64,000 bases of DNA from the NCBI RefSeq assembly GCF_963975345.1, contig NZ_CAXBGE010000005.1:124001-188000 (forward strand), read 5' to 3'. Shown one piece after another: positions 9,119 to 16,714 of this stretch (position 1 is the first letter of the stretch; each line of letters starts with the position of its first letter). The notes beneath the pieces were generated by a model. It had not been told where the DNA came from and searched no databases. It saw only the letters and a list, made by a program, of their open reading frames with translations. The position numbers and the translations under genes are program-made. This DNA comes from Maricaulis sp963975345. Its GTDB lineage: Bacteria > Pseudomonadota > Alphaproteobacteria > Caulobacterales > Maricaulaceae.

Positions 9119-9462
9119 CAGTTGATCCTCTTCAGGGCCGCTTCAAGGTGGGTGTGCTTGTGCTCGACCTGCCCATCGACACGGAACCGGCCGGCGAAGA
9201 TGACATCGCCGCGCCGGTTGGTGATGGCGGCGATCTCATCGTCTTCACGGATATCGGCACTGAGCGCGAACATGACCCGCATGTCCTCGATCACAGCCGT
9301 CTTGTCGCCATCAACCACCTCACGGGTGGCACTCGACCAGGCCCAGCACCGCAGACTCGCCAATGGCTGGAAATCCGGCGCGACATCGCCGCCCCAGTTA
9401 TCCTTTGCCGTCGCCTGATCGCGCTCGACCTCGGCGCGGTGAATGAGCCGACCGCCGATCAT
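9118..9462 (-). CDS. Head-tail joining (head closure) protein
   Basis: A 114-residue protein beginning MIGGRLIHRAEVER, with the pattern of SPP1 gp16/HK97 gp9-like head closure proteins: an N-terminal RLIHRAEVE strand, W near residue 42, and a late ITNRRGDVIFAGRFRVDG stretch. These proteins form the ring that closes the connector after packaging. It overlaps the preceding gene by 4 nt. Confidence 0.78.
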   Translation of the reverse strand: MIGGRLIHRAEVERDQATAKDNWGGDVAPDFQPLASLRCWAWSSATREVVDGDKTAVIEDMRVMFALSADIREDDEIAAITNRRGDVIFAGRFRVDGQVEHKHTHLEAALKRIN

Positions 9463-9797
9463 GTCTGCCCGCTGGCCAGCCCGGCGATCAGGCCGAGCAT
9501 GTAATTCATGACATGCTCACGCGAATGGCCGTCATCGTGAAAGATCGAGCCGCCTTCGCGCGTGCACAGGTTGACCACCTGCCACTCCCCGCCGCAGGCG
9601 AGGCATAATTCAAAATGGCGTGTGACGACGCGCGGACCCAGAACGGGCTTCCAGCGCTGATGGGTGTGGATGCGAACGATATAGTCGCGGCCGGTTTTCT
9701 CCCGCAGCGTTTGCAGGATGTCGTCCACGTCCTCGTCGCCATCGATCACTCGACCGGCAACCACATCTGCATCGCTGAGATAAACAATCGCCGGCAT
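9459..9797 (-). CDS. Conserved-looking phage protein, unknown function
   Basis: A 112-residue protein with two cysteines in a CLAC pair near residue 69 and a later single Cys, plus histidines (HTH, HFE, HDDGHSREH) that could bind metal. It starts at ATG 9797 six bases after GGAGG. It lies between the small membrane protein and the head closure gene. Function unknown; a structural or regulatory small protein. Confidence 0.6.
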   Translation of the reverse strand: MPAIVYLSDADVVAGRVIDGDEDVDDILQTLREKTGRDYIVRIHTHQRWKPVLGPRVVTRHFELCLACGGEWQVVNLCTREGGSIFHDDGHSREHVMNYMLGLIAGLASGQT

Positions 9798-9799
9798 GC

Positions 9800-10009
9800 C
9801 TAGCCTCCAAACAACATCGACCAGAGCCAGATGCAGGCGCGCGCGCCGCCCGCAAAGACCGCCGCAATGACGGCTGAAACCACAATGACCAGGGCATAAT
9901 CCACCCAGTCCGTCGGCCGGCCGACATTCGAAAAGATCGCTGCGGCGACACCCAGACCGCTGGCCAGCAGGGCAAAGGTCACCATAAACACAACGAGATA
10001 CGGGTCCAT
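9800..10009 (-). CDS. Small membrane protein, two transmembrane segments
   Basis: A 69-residue protein with two clear hydrophobic helices, about residues 5-25 and 38-65. The ATG at 10009 is preceded by AGGAGG at ideal spacing. It is embedded in the connector gene block. It could be an accessory holin or a superinfection exclusion protein, but nothing in the sequence decides this. Confidence 0.6.
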   Translation of the reverse strand: MDPYLVVFMVTFALLASGLGVAAAIFSNVGRPTDWVDYALVIVVSAVIAAVFAGGARACIWLWSMLFGG

Positions 10010-10018
10010 GCCTGCCTC

Positions 10019-10585
10019 CTAGGCCATGAGAAAGCCGCGCCGCTGCGCCAGGCTCTCAAGAATTTGTTCCCGCTCTTCCGCAATATTGCTGGCGAGCGTG
10101 ACCGCATAATCGCCGGCCCGCTCAGACTTGAGCGCGCCGCGATAGGACAGATCGAGTTGAACCAGCTTGATCGCCGCTTCGTCGCGGGCGGCGGCATCGC
10201 CTAGCGGCGTATAGGTGATCTGGACGAGCGGTGCCCAATGGGTGCGCCCGTTCGGGCCGCCCGTCAGTCGCTGCAGCGTCCGGCCGCCATGCAGGATGCG
10301 ATAGTCGGCCGCGTCCAGTTCCAGTTCGCCAGCGGCCTGTCCCGAGTTCGACGGGTCAATCTCGACCACGCTCACAGCAGCGCCGGTGTCGATCGGGCGC
10401 GACAGGCGCAGCGTCTTGAGCGTCCGCGCGTCTGGCTCGGAAGGGTCACCCGCCTCGACCGTGATCGCGCCGGCCGGGCCGAAGCGGGCGTCGATTTCGG
10501 CAGTGATGCCGTCGATCATCGCCTGCAACTCACCGTCGGACAGGTCCGATCCGGTGCGCTCTTTTACACGGTCGAGAAGGGCCAT
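10019..10585 (-). CDS. Head-tail connector (adaptor) protein
   Basis: A 188-residue protein with an N-terminal helical region (LLDRVKERTGSDLSDGELQAMIDGITAEID) followed by beta-rich sequence and a C-terminal helix. This is the layout of gp6/gp15-like adaptor proteins that bind beneath the portal. It is followed downstream by the head closure gene, as expected. Assignment from architecture and order. Confidence 0.72.
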   Translation of the reverse strand: MALLDRVKERTGSDLSDGELQAMIDGITAEIDARFGPAGAITVEAGDPSEPDARTLKTLRLSRPIDTGAAVSVVEIDPSNSGQAAGELELDAADYRILHGGRTLQRLTGGPNGRTHWAPLVQITYTPLGDAAARDEAAIKLVQLDLSYRGALKSERAGDYAVTLASNIAEEREQILESLAQRRGFLMA

Positions 10586-10595
10586 TTATCAGACC

Positions 10596-11096
10596 TCAAG
10601 CGGCGTTTTCAGCCGCGACAACCGTCAACCCGCCGGGTGCCGTGCCGGGAACATGAGAGCTCGCCAGGACGCGGGCTTGGGTTACCCACGACAGCCAGTC
10701 CTTGGCGCTGGCACTGATCGCAATCTCGGGCGGCGATTCAGGGTCGATCAGGGCCAGCTTGCCGATGCTGTCGAGGCCGGCAGCGGCGAGTGCCGTTGCC
10801 GTCGCAGCGCCAACGCCCTTGAGGACGGTGAGATCGTCGGTCGTGGTGCCGCCCGACTTGTCACCGTCCGAACCTGCGGACTTGTCTTCGTCCGGGCGCT
10901 TTTCCTTGTTCGGGCTGGGCGGCGCGCTCTTGCCGCCCTTCTTTGGCAAACCGCCATCGACCAGGCCGAAGCGATCGACAGCCGAGTCAGGGATATCATC
11001 GCCTGGCGCGGCGTAGAGGAAGGCCGCGAGAGGGTCACCCTCGGCGACCAGGGCAAGTTTCGTTGCCGTCAGAAACAGGCGTTGCGTAGCTTTCAT
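10596..11096 (-). CDS. Helix-hairpin-helix domain phage protein
   Basis: A 166-residue protein in three parts: an N-terminal helix-rich region to about 60, a highly charged Lys/Asp/Ser-rich linker (about 52-85), and a helix-hairpin-helix-like motif LKGVGAATATALAAAGL near 92-108, a pattern that binds DNA backbone non-specifically. It lies between the connector and a small beta-rich protein downstream of the capsid. It may touch packaged DNA or be a decoration protein with a fused HhH. Function uncertain. Confidence 0.6.
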   Translation of the reverse strand: MKATQRLFLTATKLALVAEGDPLAAFLYAAPGDDIPDSAVDRFGLVDGGLPKKGGKSAPPSPNKEKRPDEDKSAGSDGDKSGGTTTDDLTVLKGVGAATATALAAAGLDSIGKLALIDPESPPEIAISASAKDWLSWVTQARVLASSHVPGTAPGGLTVVAAENAA

Positions 11097-11105
11097 GACA
11101 AGCTC

Positions 11106-11369
11106 CTATTCGCTCTTCGCCCACAGGACGTGGACATGGTCACCGGTCGTGTTGGTGACGGTGGTTTCGATGACGCCGCCCTTGGTGGCGCTGATCGAAC
11201 ACTCGGCCGTGATGTCGGTCGCGGTTGGCGGCGTGCCATCCTCAACGTGCTGCACGGCCAACAAGGCATCGCCCGGCTGGATATTGCCGGGCACCTGCAA
11301 CTCGCCGATGGCGCCGCCCGTGATGAGGGCGCATCCGACGGGCACAGAAAAGCCGGTGATGGTGGGCAT
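11106..11369 (-). CDS. Small beta-rich phage protein, possible capsid decoration
   Basis: An 87-residue protein beginning MPTITGFSVPVGCALI, starting at ATG 11369 with AGGAGA upstream. The composition (T, V, G, I; few helix formers) suggests a beta-sandwich. It follows the major capsid gene after an intergenic hairpin. Small beta proteins in this place are often head decoration proteins, but no motif proves it. Confidence 0.55.
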   Translation of the reverse strand: MPTITGFSVPVGCALITGGAIGELQVPGNIQPGDALLAVQHVEDGTPPTATDITAECSISATKGGVIETTVTNTTGDHVHVLWAKSE

Positions 11370-11500
11370 GTTTGTCTCCTGATGGCGGAGGCGGCGCCGA
11401 CGCGCGCCGCCTCCCGATCCGTGAGCCCTCGACCCTTGGGCCGCCCCATCCATGTCGCCGAAAGGCGGGGAAGGGCTCTCTCACGCAGGTATGCTGTGCG

Positions 11501-11527
11501 ACGGGCGCGCCCGGTCGGCGCGCCCGT
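11501..11527 (-). terminator. Strong GC hairpin after the capsid gene
   Basis: A perfect 11-bp inverted repeat (ACGGGCGCGCC / GGCGCGCCCGT) with a 5-base loop, 17 nt downstream of the capsid stop. There is no T-run after it on the minus strand, so it is not a classical intrinsic terminator. A partial terminator or an mRNA 3'-end stabiliser that raises capsid expression over downstream genes is plausible. Confidence 0.55.
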
Positions 11528-11544
11528 CAGGCCCAAGCGCGGAC

Positions 11545-12873
11545 CTAGAGGCCGGTGCAGGAGCAGAAGGCGGCCGGGCGGAAGAAGACGATGCCCATCC
11601 GTGCATCGGCCCGGATCGTCCGCTGCCCCTCGGTGAACTGGGAGCCAACGAAGCCGACTTGGACGTCCACGCCGCGCCGCTCGAAGAGCGAGACGAAGGC
11701 TGGGTTGAACGCGCCGACATAGCCCGCCCCTGACGCATCCGCATCACACTGCACGACCGGAAGGCCCCAGAGGCGTTCGGGACCGGCTTCACTGGGATTG
11801 CCCCAGATGTAGACGCCATCCGCTGTGCGCATCAGACGCACACCCTGCCAGTCGGTCGGGTGAACGACATGGTGCGTCGGAATCGCCCGGCCGGTGACGC
11901 GGATCTTGGTCATGGCCTTGTAGAACACGTCCGGCACCGGATCGGCGCCCTTCGCCTGGGTCTGGATGCCCACGGTATTCTTGAGGCCGCGCATGTTCGG
12001 CGCTGTGCCATTGCCGACGAGGATCTGGCTGTCCAGCCGCTGGCGCACGCCGAAGACCAGGCGCGAGTTGATGTAGGACTGCGATTGCTCGACATCTTCC
12101 AGCTGCTCGTCGGTCACCGGGATGCTGGTACCGATCTTGATGATCGTCCCGTTCTTTTCGGTAAGGACGAACGTGGCCTCGCCGTAGCCCCCGCCTTCGG
12201 CGACCTCGGCGGCGCCATGAATGCGGGTCGTTTCTTCCATGTACGGAATCGCCGCCTGCCCCGTGCGCGACATCGGGATGATGTCCAGCAACTGGACCGG
12301 CCGGGTCGCCGCCTCGACGAAACCGGCCAGACGCAGGCTTTCCGGTGCCCAGCCGGCCGAGGTGGTCATGGCAGCCTTTGAACCGATCGTGTCGATCGAC
12401 AGGCCCTTGGCGAGCATGTCGGATGGGAGGTAGTCGTCGAACTGTAGGGTGATCCCGTCCGGCGCGCCGCGCTGAACCCAGTCCTGAAAGGCCTTTTCAT
12501 CGGAAACCATGTCGCCGAGCGCCTTGAGCTGCGCGACGGCCCGATCCGAGCGCGACTTGTCGCCGCCAGGCATGGGAAGACCGCGAGTGGCCTTCTCACG
12601 CCCAGACAGCGACGCGGCCGCTTTCTCCGCGCCCTCAAGCGCCTCGACCTGCTCGGCCGCTTCGTTCAGCTCGGAGTCCTTCTCGTTGATCCGCTTCACG
12701 ATGTCGATCGTGGTTTGGCTCTTGGCATCGAGCCCGAGGCTCGACTGAAGCGTGTCCTTCGACACCTTCTGAAAATCGTAATCGCCATCATTGGTTTTGG
12801 CTTCGGTGAAGACGGTGCCCAGCGCCGTCTGCAGGACGGCCAGCTTTTCGCGGGCCTTGGTGAGGGTGGTCAT
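11545..12873 (-). CDS. HK97-family major capsid protein with N-terminal scaffold
   Basis: A 442-residue protein. Residues 1 to about 120 are charged and helical (MTTLTKAREKLAVLQTALG...), like the HK97 delta/scaffold domain removed by the prohead protease. The rest shows the HK97 fold pattern, with P-rich strands (MSRTGQAAIPYMEETT), a long spine-helix region and a conserved W(G)NPS-LWGLPV stretch followed by the A-domain. Last residues are RPAAFCSCTGL. The neighbouring protease gene supports the maturation model. Mu's own major head protein is a different HK97-fold branch, so the gene points to exchange with HK97-type phages. Confidence 0.92.
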   Translation of the reverse strand: MTTLTKAREKLAVLQTALGTVFTEAKTNDGDYDFQKVSKDTLQSSLGLDAKSQTTIDIVKRINEKDSELNEAAEQVEALEGAEKAAASLSGREKATRGLPMPGGDKSRSDRAVAQLKALGDMVSDEKAFQDWVQRGAPDGITLQFDDYLPSDMLAKGLSIDTIGSKAAMTTSAGWAPESLRLAGFVEAATRPVQLLDIIPMSRTGQAAIPYMEETTRIHGAAEVAEGGGYGEATFVLTEKNGTIIKIGTSIPVTDEQLEDVEQSQSYINSRLVFGVRQRLDSQILVGNGTAPNMRGLKNTVGIQTQAKGADPVPDVFYKAMTKIRVTGRAIPTHHVVHPTDWQGVRLMRTADGVYIWGNPSEAGPERLWGLPVVQCDADASGAGYVGAFNPAFVSLFERRGVDVQVGFVGSQFTEGQRTIRADARMGIVFFRPAAFCSCTGL

Positions 12874-13226
12874 GGGGTAGTTGCTCCCGTTGCGTGAAAC
12901 ACGCCGCAGCCCGCGCGGCAGATCAGATCGAGAGCAAAGCTAGGGGTGTCGAGCCTCCGGTCCTATCCGCGCCGGTGCGCGGGCGCCTGGATCGAGGATG
13001 GGCTCCGTGGGCATTTCTGGCCGAAATCCTGGCCAAAATCCAGCCCCGCACCTCGCCTGGTCGTTTTCACATCCGAGACCCCGCGCCTGACTGCCCCTAA
13101 ATAGGCAGTTTGAACGCGCTGGGGCGCGGTTTGGGGGCTGAGTGGCGCCTGTGGCAGGGCGGGCGGGCTGATGGCGCTCTATGGCCGCCAGAATCGCGAG
13201 ATGTAGAATCGCCCGCTTTGCCGAGC
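12874..13226 (-). other. Spacer between MT-A70 gene and capsid gene, no gene seen
   Basis: About 350 bases without a supported reading frame. It contains a tandem pair of 12-bp repeats, CTGGCC(G/A)AAATC, at 13017-13028 and 13029-13040. It also carries the capsid ribosome site GGGAGC just before 12873. A capsid promoter could lie here but no clear -35/-10 pair was seen. Confidence 0.5.
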
Positions 13227-13865
13227 CTAGACGGCAAGGTCGAACTTGCCAGCTTCATGGCCCCAGCTCGCCCATCCGGGGCGCGTCTGGCGGCTGAACA
13301 ATTCAATTCGCGCGGCTGCCGGCAGCAGCCGCTCGGCGGCGTCAAACGCTTCATCCGGCTTGCGCGAGTGCTCACGGGCAACCGCCTCGATCGTGAGCGT
13401 TGATGTCGGCCAGCCTTCACCCGCTTTGGGTAAATCGGGCGGCTCATAGCTGGCGACCGCCGAACGCACCGTGCGGGCTGTCTTCGGCCGCCCCCTGGTT
13501 CCAATCAGGATGGGCTCATTGGATGAGCGAAAGACATAGCCCGTTCCAAAAGCGTCCTTGCCGTGCACCGTTCGCTTGATCCAGGTGCCCGCAGTCTTGA
13601 AGGTGAAACCCCATTGCTCCATGACCTGAAGCGCCTGTGGCAGCATGGGATTGGTGGCCCAGAGCATCAAGACGGAATTCTCGGATGCGAGCGCAGAAAC
13701 AGGAAGGCAAGCGATATCATCCAACGGCATGCAGGCGTATTGCCCCTGCGGAGCCTTGCCTTCGCCCTTGGTCGAGAAAAGGTCAAAACGCCAGGGCGGG
13801 TCCGCCATGATCATGCCGAAGCCGCCTGCAGGCCTCAGTCTCTGGAACTCCTCAAGGACCGACAC
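13227..13865 (-). CDS. MT-A70 family DNA adenine methyltransferase
   Basis: A 212-residue protein with the MT-A70 signature MADPPW at residues 20-25 and the later pattern LMLWATNPMLPQAL and SSNEPILIGTRG typical of bacterial and phage MT-A70 proteins. Predicted to methylate N6-adenine in DNA. The start is GTG at 13865, a few bases after the protease stop; no better ATG is available upstream of DPPW. It splits the usual protease-capsid pair, so it looks like an inserted cargo gene. Confidence 0.88.
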   Translation of the reverse strand: MSVLEEFQRLRPAGGFGMIMADPPWRFDLFSTKGEGKAPQGQYACMPLDDIACLPVSALASENSVLMLWATNPMLPQALQVMEQWGFTFKTAGTWIKRTVHGKDAFGTGYVFRSSNEPILIGTRGRPKTARTVRSAVASYEPPDLPKAGEGWPTSTLTIEAVAREHSRKPDEAFDAAERLLPAAARIELFSRQTRPGWASWGHEAGKFDLAV

Positions 13866-13870
13866 GGCCG

Positions 13871-14626
13871 CTAGTCCGCGCCATTGGCCCAGCGCTTGCG
13901 TGCCCCGCGCGTTTCAAACCCGGCAGCCAGCCGAGCGCCATCAGCCTGTGCTTTGACCTCCGCGTCATCCGGATCGGCTTGACCTGTCTCCAGTACCGCC
14001 TCAAGTCGGGCCTTCAACTCGTCCAATTGGGCAAGCCGCTCGGCACCGAGCTGACGGCCGTCGGCCGCCCGCGTCGCCTTCACGCTCTCGGCCCGCTCGA
14101 CCAGGTCATTCAGATCCGTGATGACCTGGTCGATCTGGTCGGCAAAGGCACCGCGCGATTTCATCGACAATGTTGCGGTGTCGGCGCCGGCGCCTCGGAT
14201 CACTGGCGAGACTTCATGAACGTCCAGCCGCTTGAGCCTGCGGACCGGCTTACCGTTTTGCTCTTCCCGCTGGCTATCCACGACACCGAAGCCATAGGAC
14301 CATTCCTGCGCTGGCTTCCCGGTGGCGAGATCAAACTTGAGGACCGAGTGCCAGTCCTTTCCACCGATCGTTTCGAGATTCAGGTGAATCTCGGCGTAAG
14401 CATAGCCATCCTTCTCGAAAATCCGAGCTTTGCCCAGGGGCGTCGCACTGCGATTGTGGGCCGGAACGATCGGCACCCATTGGTCGCCGCCATCCGGCCC
14501 GAGAAATGCGCCGGGCGCATAGGTGTCGCCGTCGTGGTCAATTGCGGTCAAGCTCGCGAGGCGGGCGAGGCCTTGGCCATCCTCCGCCATTTTCTCGAAG
14601 ACCAGGCTCTTGATCTCGGTTTTCAT
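13871..14626 (-). CDS. HK97-type prohead protease (S78)
   Basis: A 251-residue protein with the S78 pattern: DHDGDTYAPGAF early, the catalytic His in VPAHNRS (H57), LGKARIFEKDGYAYAE, WSYGFGV near 110, and EVSPV with the likely catalytic Ser at about 140. After about residue 160 the protein is a charged helix that probably acts as internal scaffold. It starts at ATG 14626 after GGAGG, between the portal and capsid genes, the normal HK97 order apart from the inserted methyltransferase. It would cleave capsid precursor tails and itself. Confidence 0.9.
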   Translation of the reverse strand: MKTEIKSLVFEKMAEDGQGLARLASLTAIDHDGDTYAPGAFLGPDGGDQWVPIVPAHNRSATPLGKARIFEKDGYAYAEIHLNLETIGGKDWHSVLKFDLATGKPAQEWSYGFGVVDSQREEQNGKPVRRLKRLDVHEVSPVIRGAGADTATLSMKSRGAFADQIDQVITDLNDLVERAESVKATRAADGRQLGAERLAQLDELKARLEAVLETGQADPDDAEVKAQADGARLAAGFETRGARKRWANGAD

Positions 14627-14629
14627 GGG

Positions 14630-16714
14630 TCAGTCCTCCTCATCGTCCCCGCCGAAATGCGGCGCAAAGGACAGGGTTCCATTGGGGTGTTCGGCATCTG
14701 CCATCTGGCGCGCTTCGGCAGCGGTTACGATGCTGCCATTGCGGGCCATATGGCTGAGCGATGACCGGCCCGGCCCGAGACGGCCGTCGATCACCACGAA
14801 ATGCTCGACGCCGGCCGCGCGGCCGCGCTCGATGGTCGAGATGTTCTGCGCATACTTGGTCTCGGTCCGCGCGATCGTTCGCGCGCGGGTCTCGGCCGAG
14901 CCCCAAGGCCCCGCCTCAACCTCGTTGGCAATTCGGTTCACCAGCTGTGTGACGCCTTCACCGGCGGCGCGGCCTTCGGCCAAGGCGTCAAAGAGCGCGG
15001 CACGCGTCTGGTCGGTGAGATCAATCAAGCCGGCCCGTCTGCCGCCCGCCGCGACAATGGCGCGCGCGACCGGGTCCGGCAGCTTGCCGGAAATGCCCGC
15101 CAGCTCGCCGGCATCGGCGATCGTTCGGGCCACTTCCAGGAAGTGTTGCTCGAGCAGGCGCCGGAACGTGGTGTCGTGGGCAGGAATGCCCAGGGCCTCA
15201 AGGATCTGCTCGATCAGAAGCTCATCAGCCTTCTCGCCATCTGCCGCCCGTGCTTTGGCGATTGTCGGGTCAGCCTGGAGCAACGTCGTCGCCGCGTCGC
15301 GCGCGACCGCCCCCAATCCGGTGAAGAAGGCTTTCAGCAGCCCGTCAAGCTTCGCGATCTGACCCTTTTCGGCGCGCTGCACCATGCCCGCATAAGCCGA
15401 TGCCCGTGCGACTGCTGATGCATCGGCCCGCGCCTTTTCACCGCGCGCCTTGGGTGCCGGCAGGGCACGCGGCGGAGCGCCGGCCGGCACTTCCAGAGAC
15501 GCAATCGGGCGAAGATAGATCCGGTGTGTGTCATCGACTGGCAGGCCCCAGGCTTCGCGTGCCTCCGAGACCAACACAGCCCCGCTGGTCAGTCGCCGTG
15601 CCCAGCGTTCAGTCTCACGGTCTTCATGGTCAGCCAGCGCGACGACTTCAGAGGTGTCGTGCGTCACGCGCATGCCGGCAGGATTGCCGAAGTCCGGCAG
15701 TAAGGAGCGGCTCAGCTCGTCGGCAAACATGCGGCAATAGGGCAGGACACCGCTATGCCAGGCGAGACGCAGGAGCGACTCCATCGTCGCGCCGACCTTC
15801 GTTTGCTGAAGCCCGGCGCCGAAGCCGACCACGGCGGCCGGCACGCCCAGGCATGCACAGATCCGCTCTTCGGCAACGTCGCGCGCGCCGTCCATATTCA
15901 TCTGTTGCGGGTTGAAGCCGAACTGATGAACGTCGGTCGGAGCGCCCATCACGAGCGGGTCGCCGCGCTTGTCACCACCGAAGGATTGTTTGAACCAGGT
16001 CTTCGTCGCTTCGACATCGTCAGCCGTTGGCAGCGCGCCGGCCTTTGGCGCGATCACGACGCCGGGCACGCCCATATTGCGAAGGAGCGCCGCTACGAAG
16101 TTGGACGCTTCCAGATCCATGAAGATCTCGCGCAACACGCCGTCGATTGGCGAGAGGCCGCGTCGCGGGTTGCTCGGATCGATGCCGTGACGAAAGTGGA
16201 CCACGTCGTCGGGTGAGATGATGATCGGCTCGATGCCGCCGCCAGGCGAATACCTGTAATGGGTCAGGAACTCGCTGCCATCGCGCGAGCCGATCGGCTC
16301 CATCATCCAGTGCGGCACGTACCAGAGCTGTACCGGCCGGCCGGCGGCATTTCGCAGCTTCACCCAATACGCATTGCCCTCGAAGCAGAACGAGAACACC
16401 GTCGCCATCCACAGCGCCATATCGCCATAATAGGCATTCGGATTCGCGACGAGCTTGACCAGGTCATGATTGGCCAGATCCTCCTCAACCCCGTCACGGC
16501 GGCCGCGCTTCACAGTCAGACGCGCCTCGGGAAGCGCGCGCGCAATCCATTGCACCGGCGCGGTGAAGACCGACGCGTCCAGACCATTGCCGACTTCCTT
16601 GCGATAATCGATCTTGGTCCGGCGCAACAGACGCATGGGGTTGGCCCCATAGTCCGGTGCGTGACGCATCCACGACACGGTCGCATTGATCGCGGCTTTT
16701 AGGGCTTTAAGCAT
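14630..16714 (-). CDS. Portal protein fused to a Mu F-like head morphogenesis domain
   Basis: A 694-residue protein. Residues 1 to about 410 match the HK97 portal layout (VFTAPVQWIARALPEA, FSFCFEGNAYWVKLRN, DVVHFRHGIDPSN, LGVPAAVVGFGAG). The C-terminal part, from about 560, matches the Mu F head morphogenesis domain (ARTIARTETKYAQN, DGRLGP, HPNGTLSFAP). Between them is a helical linker. The start at ATG 16714 is chosen since it overlaps the terminase stop as ATGCTTAA; an upstream ATG at 16735 is possible. In Mu the portal (gp29) and F (gp30) are separate genes; here they form one chain without a frame change. Confidence 0.9.
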   Translation of the reverse strand: MLKALKAAINATVSWMRHAPDYGANPMRLLRRTKIDYRKEVGNGLDASVFTAPVQWIARALPEARLTVKRGRRDGVEEDLANHDLVKLVANPNAYYGDMALWMATVFSFCFEGNAYWVKLRNAAGRPVQLWYVPHWMMEPIGSRDGSEFLTHYRYSPGGGIEPIIISPDDVVHFRHGIDPSNPRRGLSPIDGVLREIFMDLEASNFVAALLRNMGVPGVVIAPKAGALPTADDVEATKTWFKQSFGGDKRGDPLVMGAPTDVHQFGFNPQQMNMDGARDVAEERICACLGVPAAVVGFGAGLQQTKVGATMESLLRLAWHSGVLPYCRMFADELSRSLLPDFGNPAGMRVTHDTSEVVALADHEDRETERWARRLTSGAVLVSEAREAWGLPVDDTHRIYLRPIASLEVPAGAPPRALPAPKARGEKARADASAVARASAYAGMVQRAEKGQIAKLDGLLKAFFTGLGAVARDAATTLLQADPTIAKARAADGEKADELLIEQILEALGIPAHDTTFRRLLEQHFLEVARTIADAGELAGISGKLPDPVARAIVAAGGRRAGLIDLTDQTRAALFDALAEGRAAGEGVTQLVNRIANEVEAGPWGSAETRARTIARTETKYAQNISTIERGRAAGVEHFVVIDGRLGPGRSSLSHMARNGSIVTAAEARQMADAEHPNGTLSFAPHFGGDDEED

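Noticed and set aside
13097..13504. A 135-codon minus-strand frame before the capsid gene
   Set aside because: Overlaps the MT-A70 gene in another frame and is arginine/serine-rich shadow.
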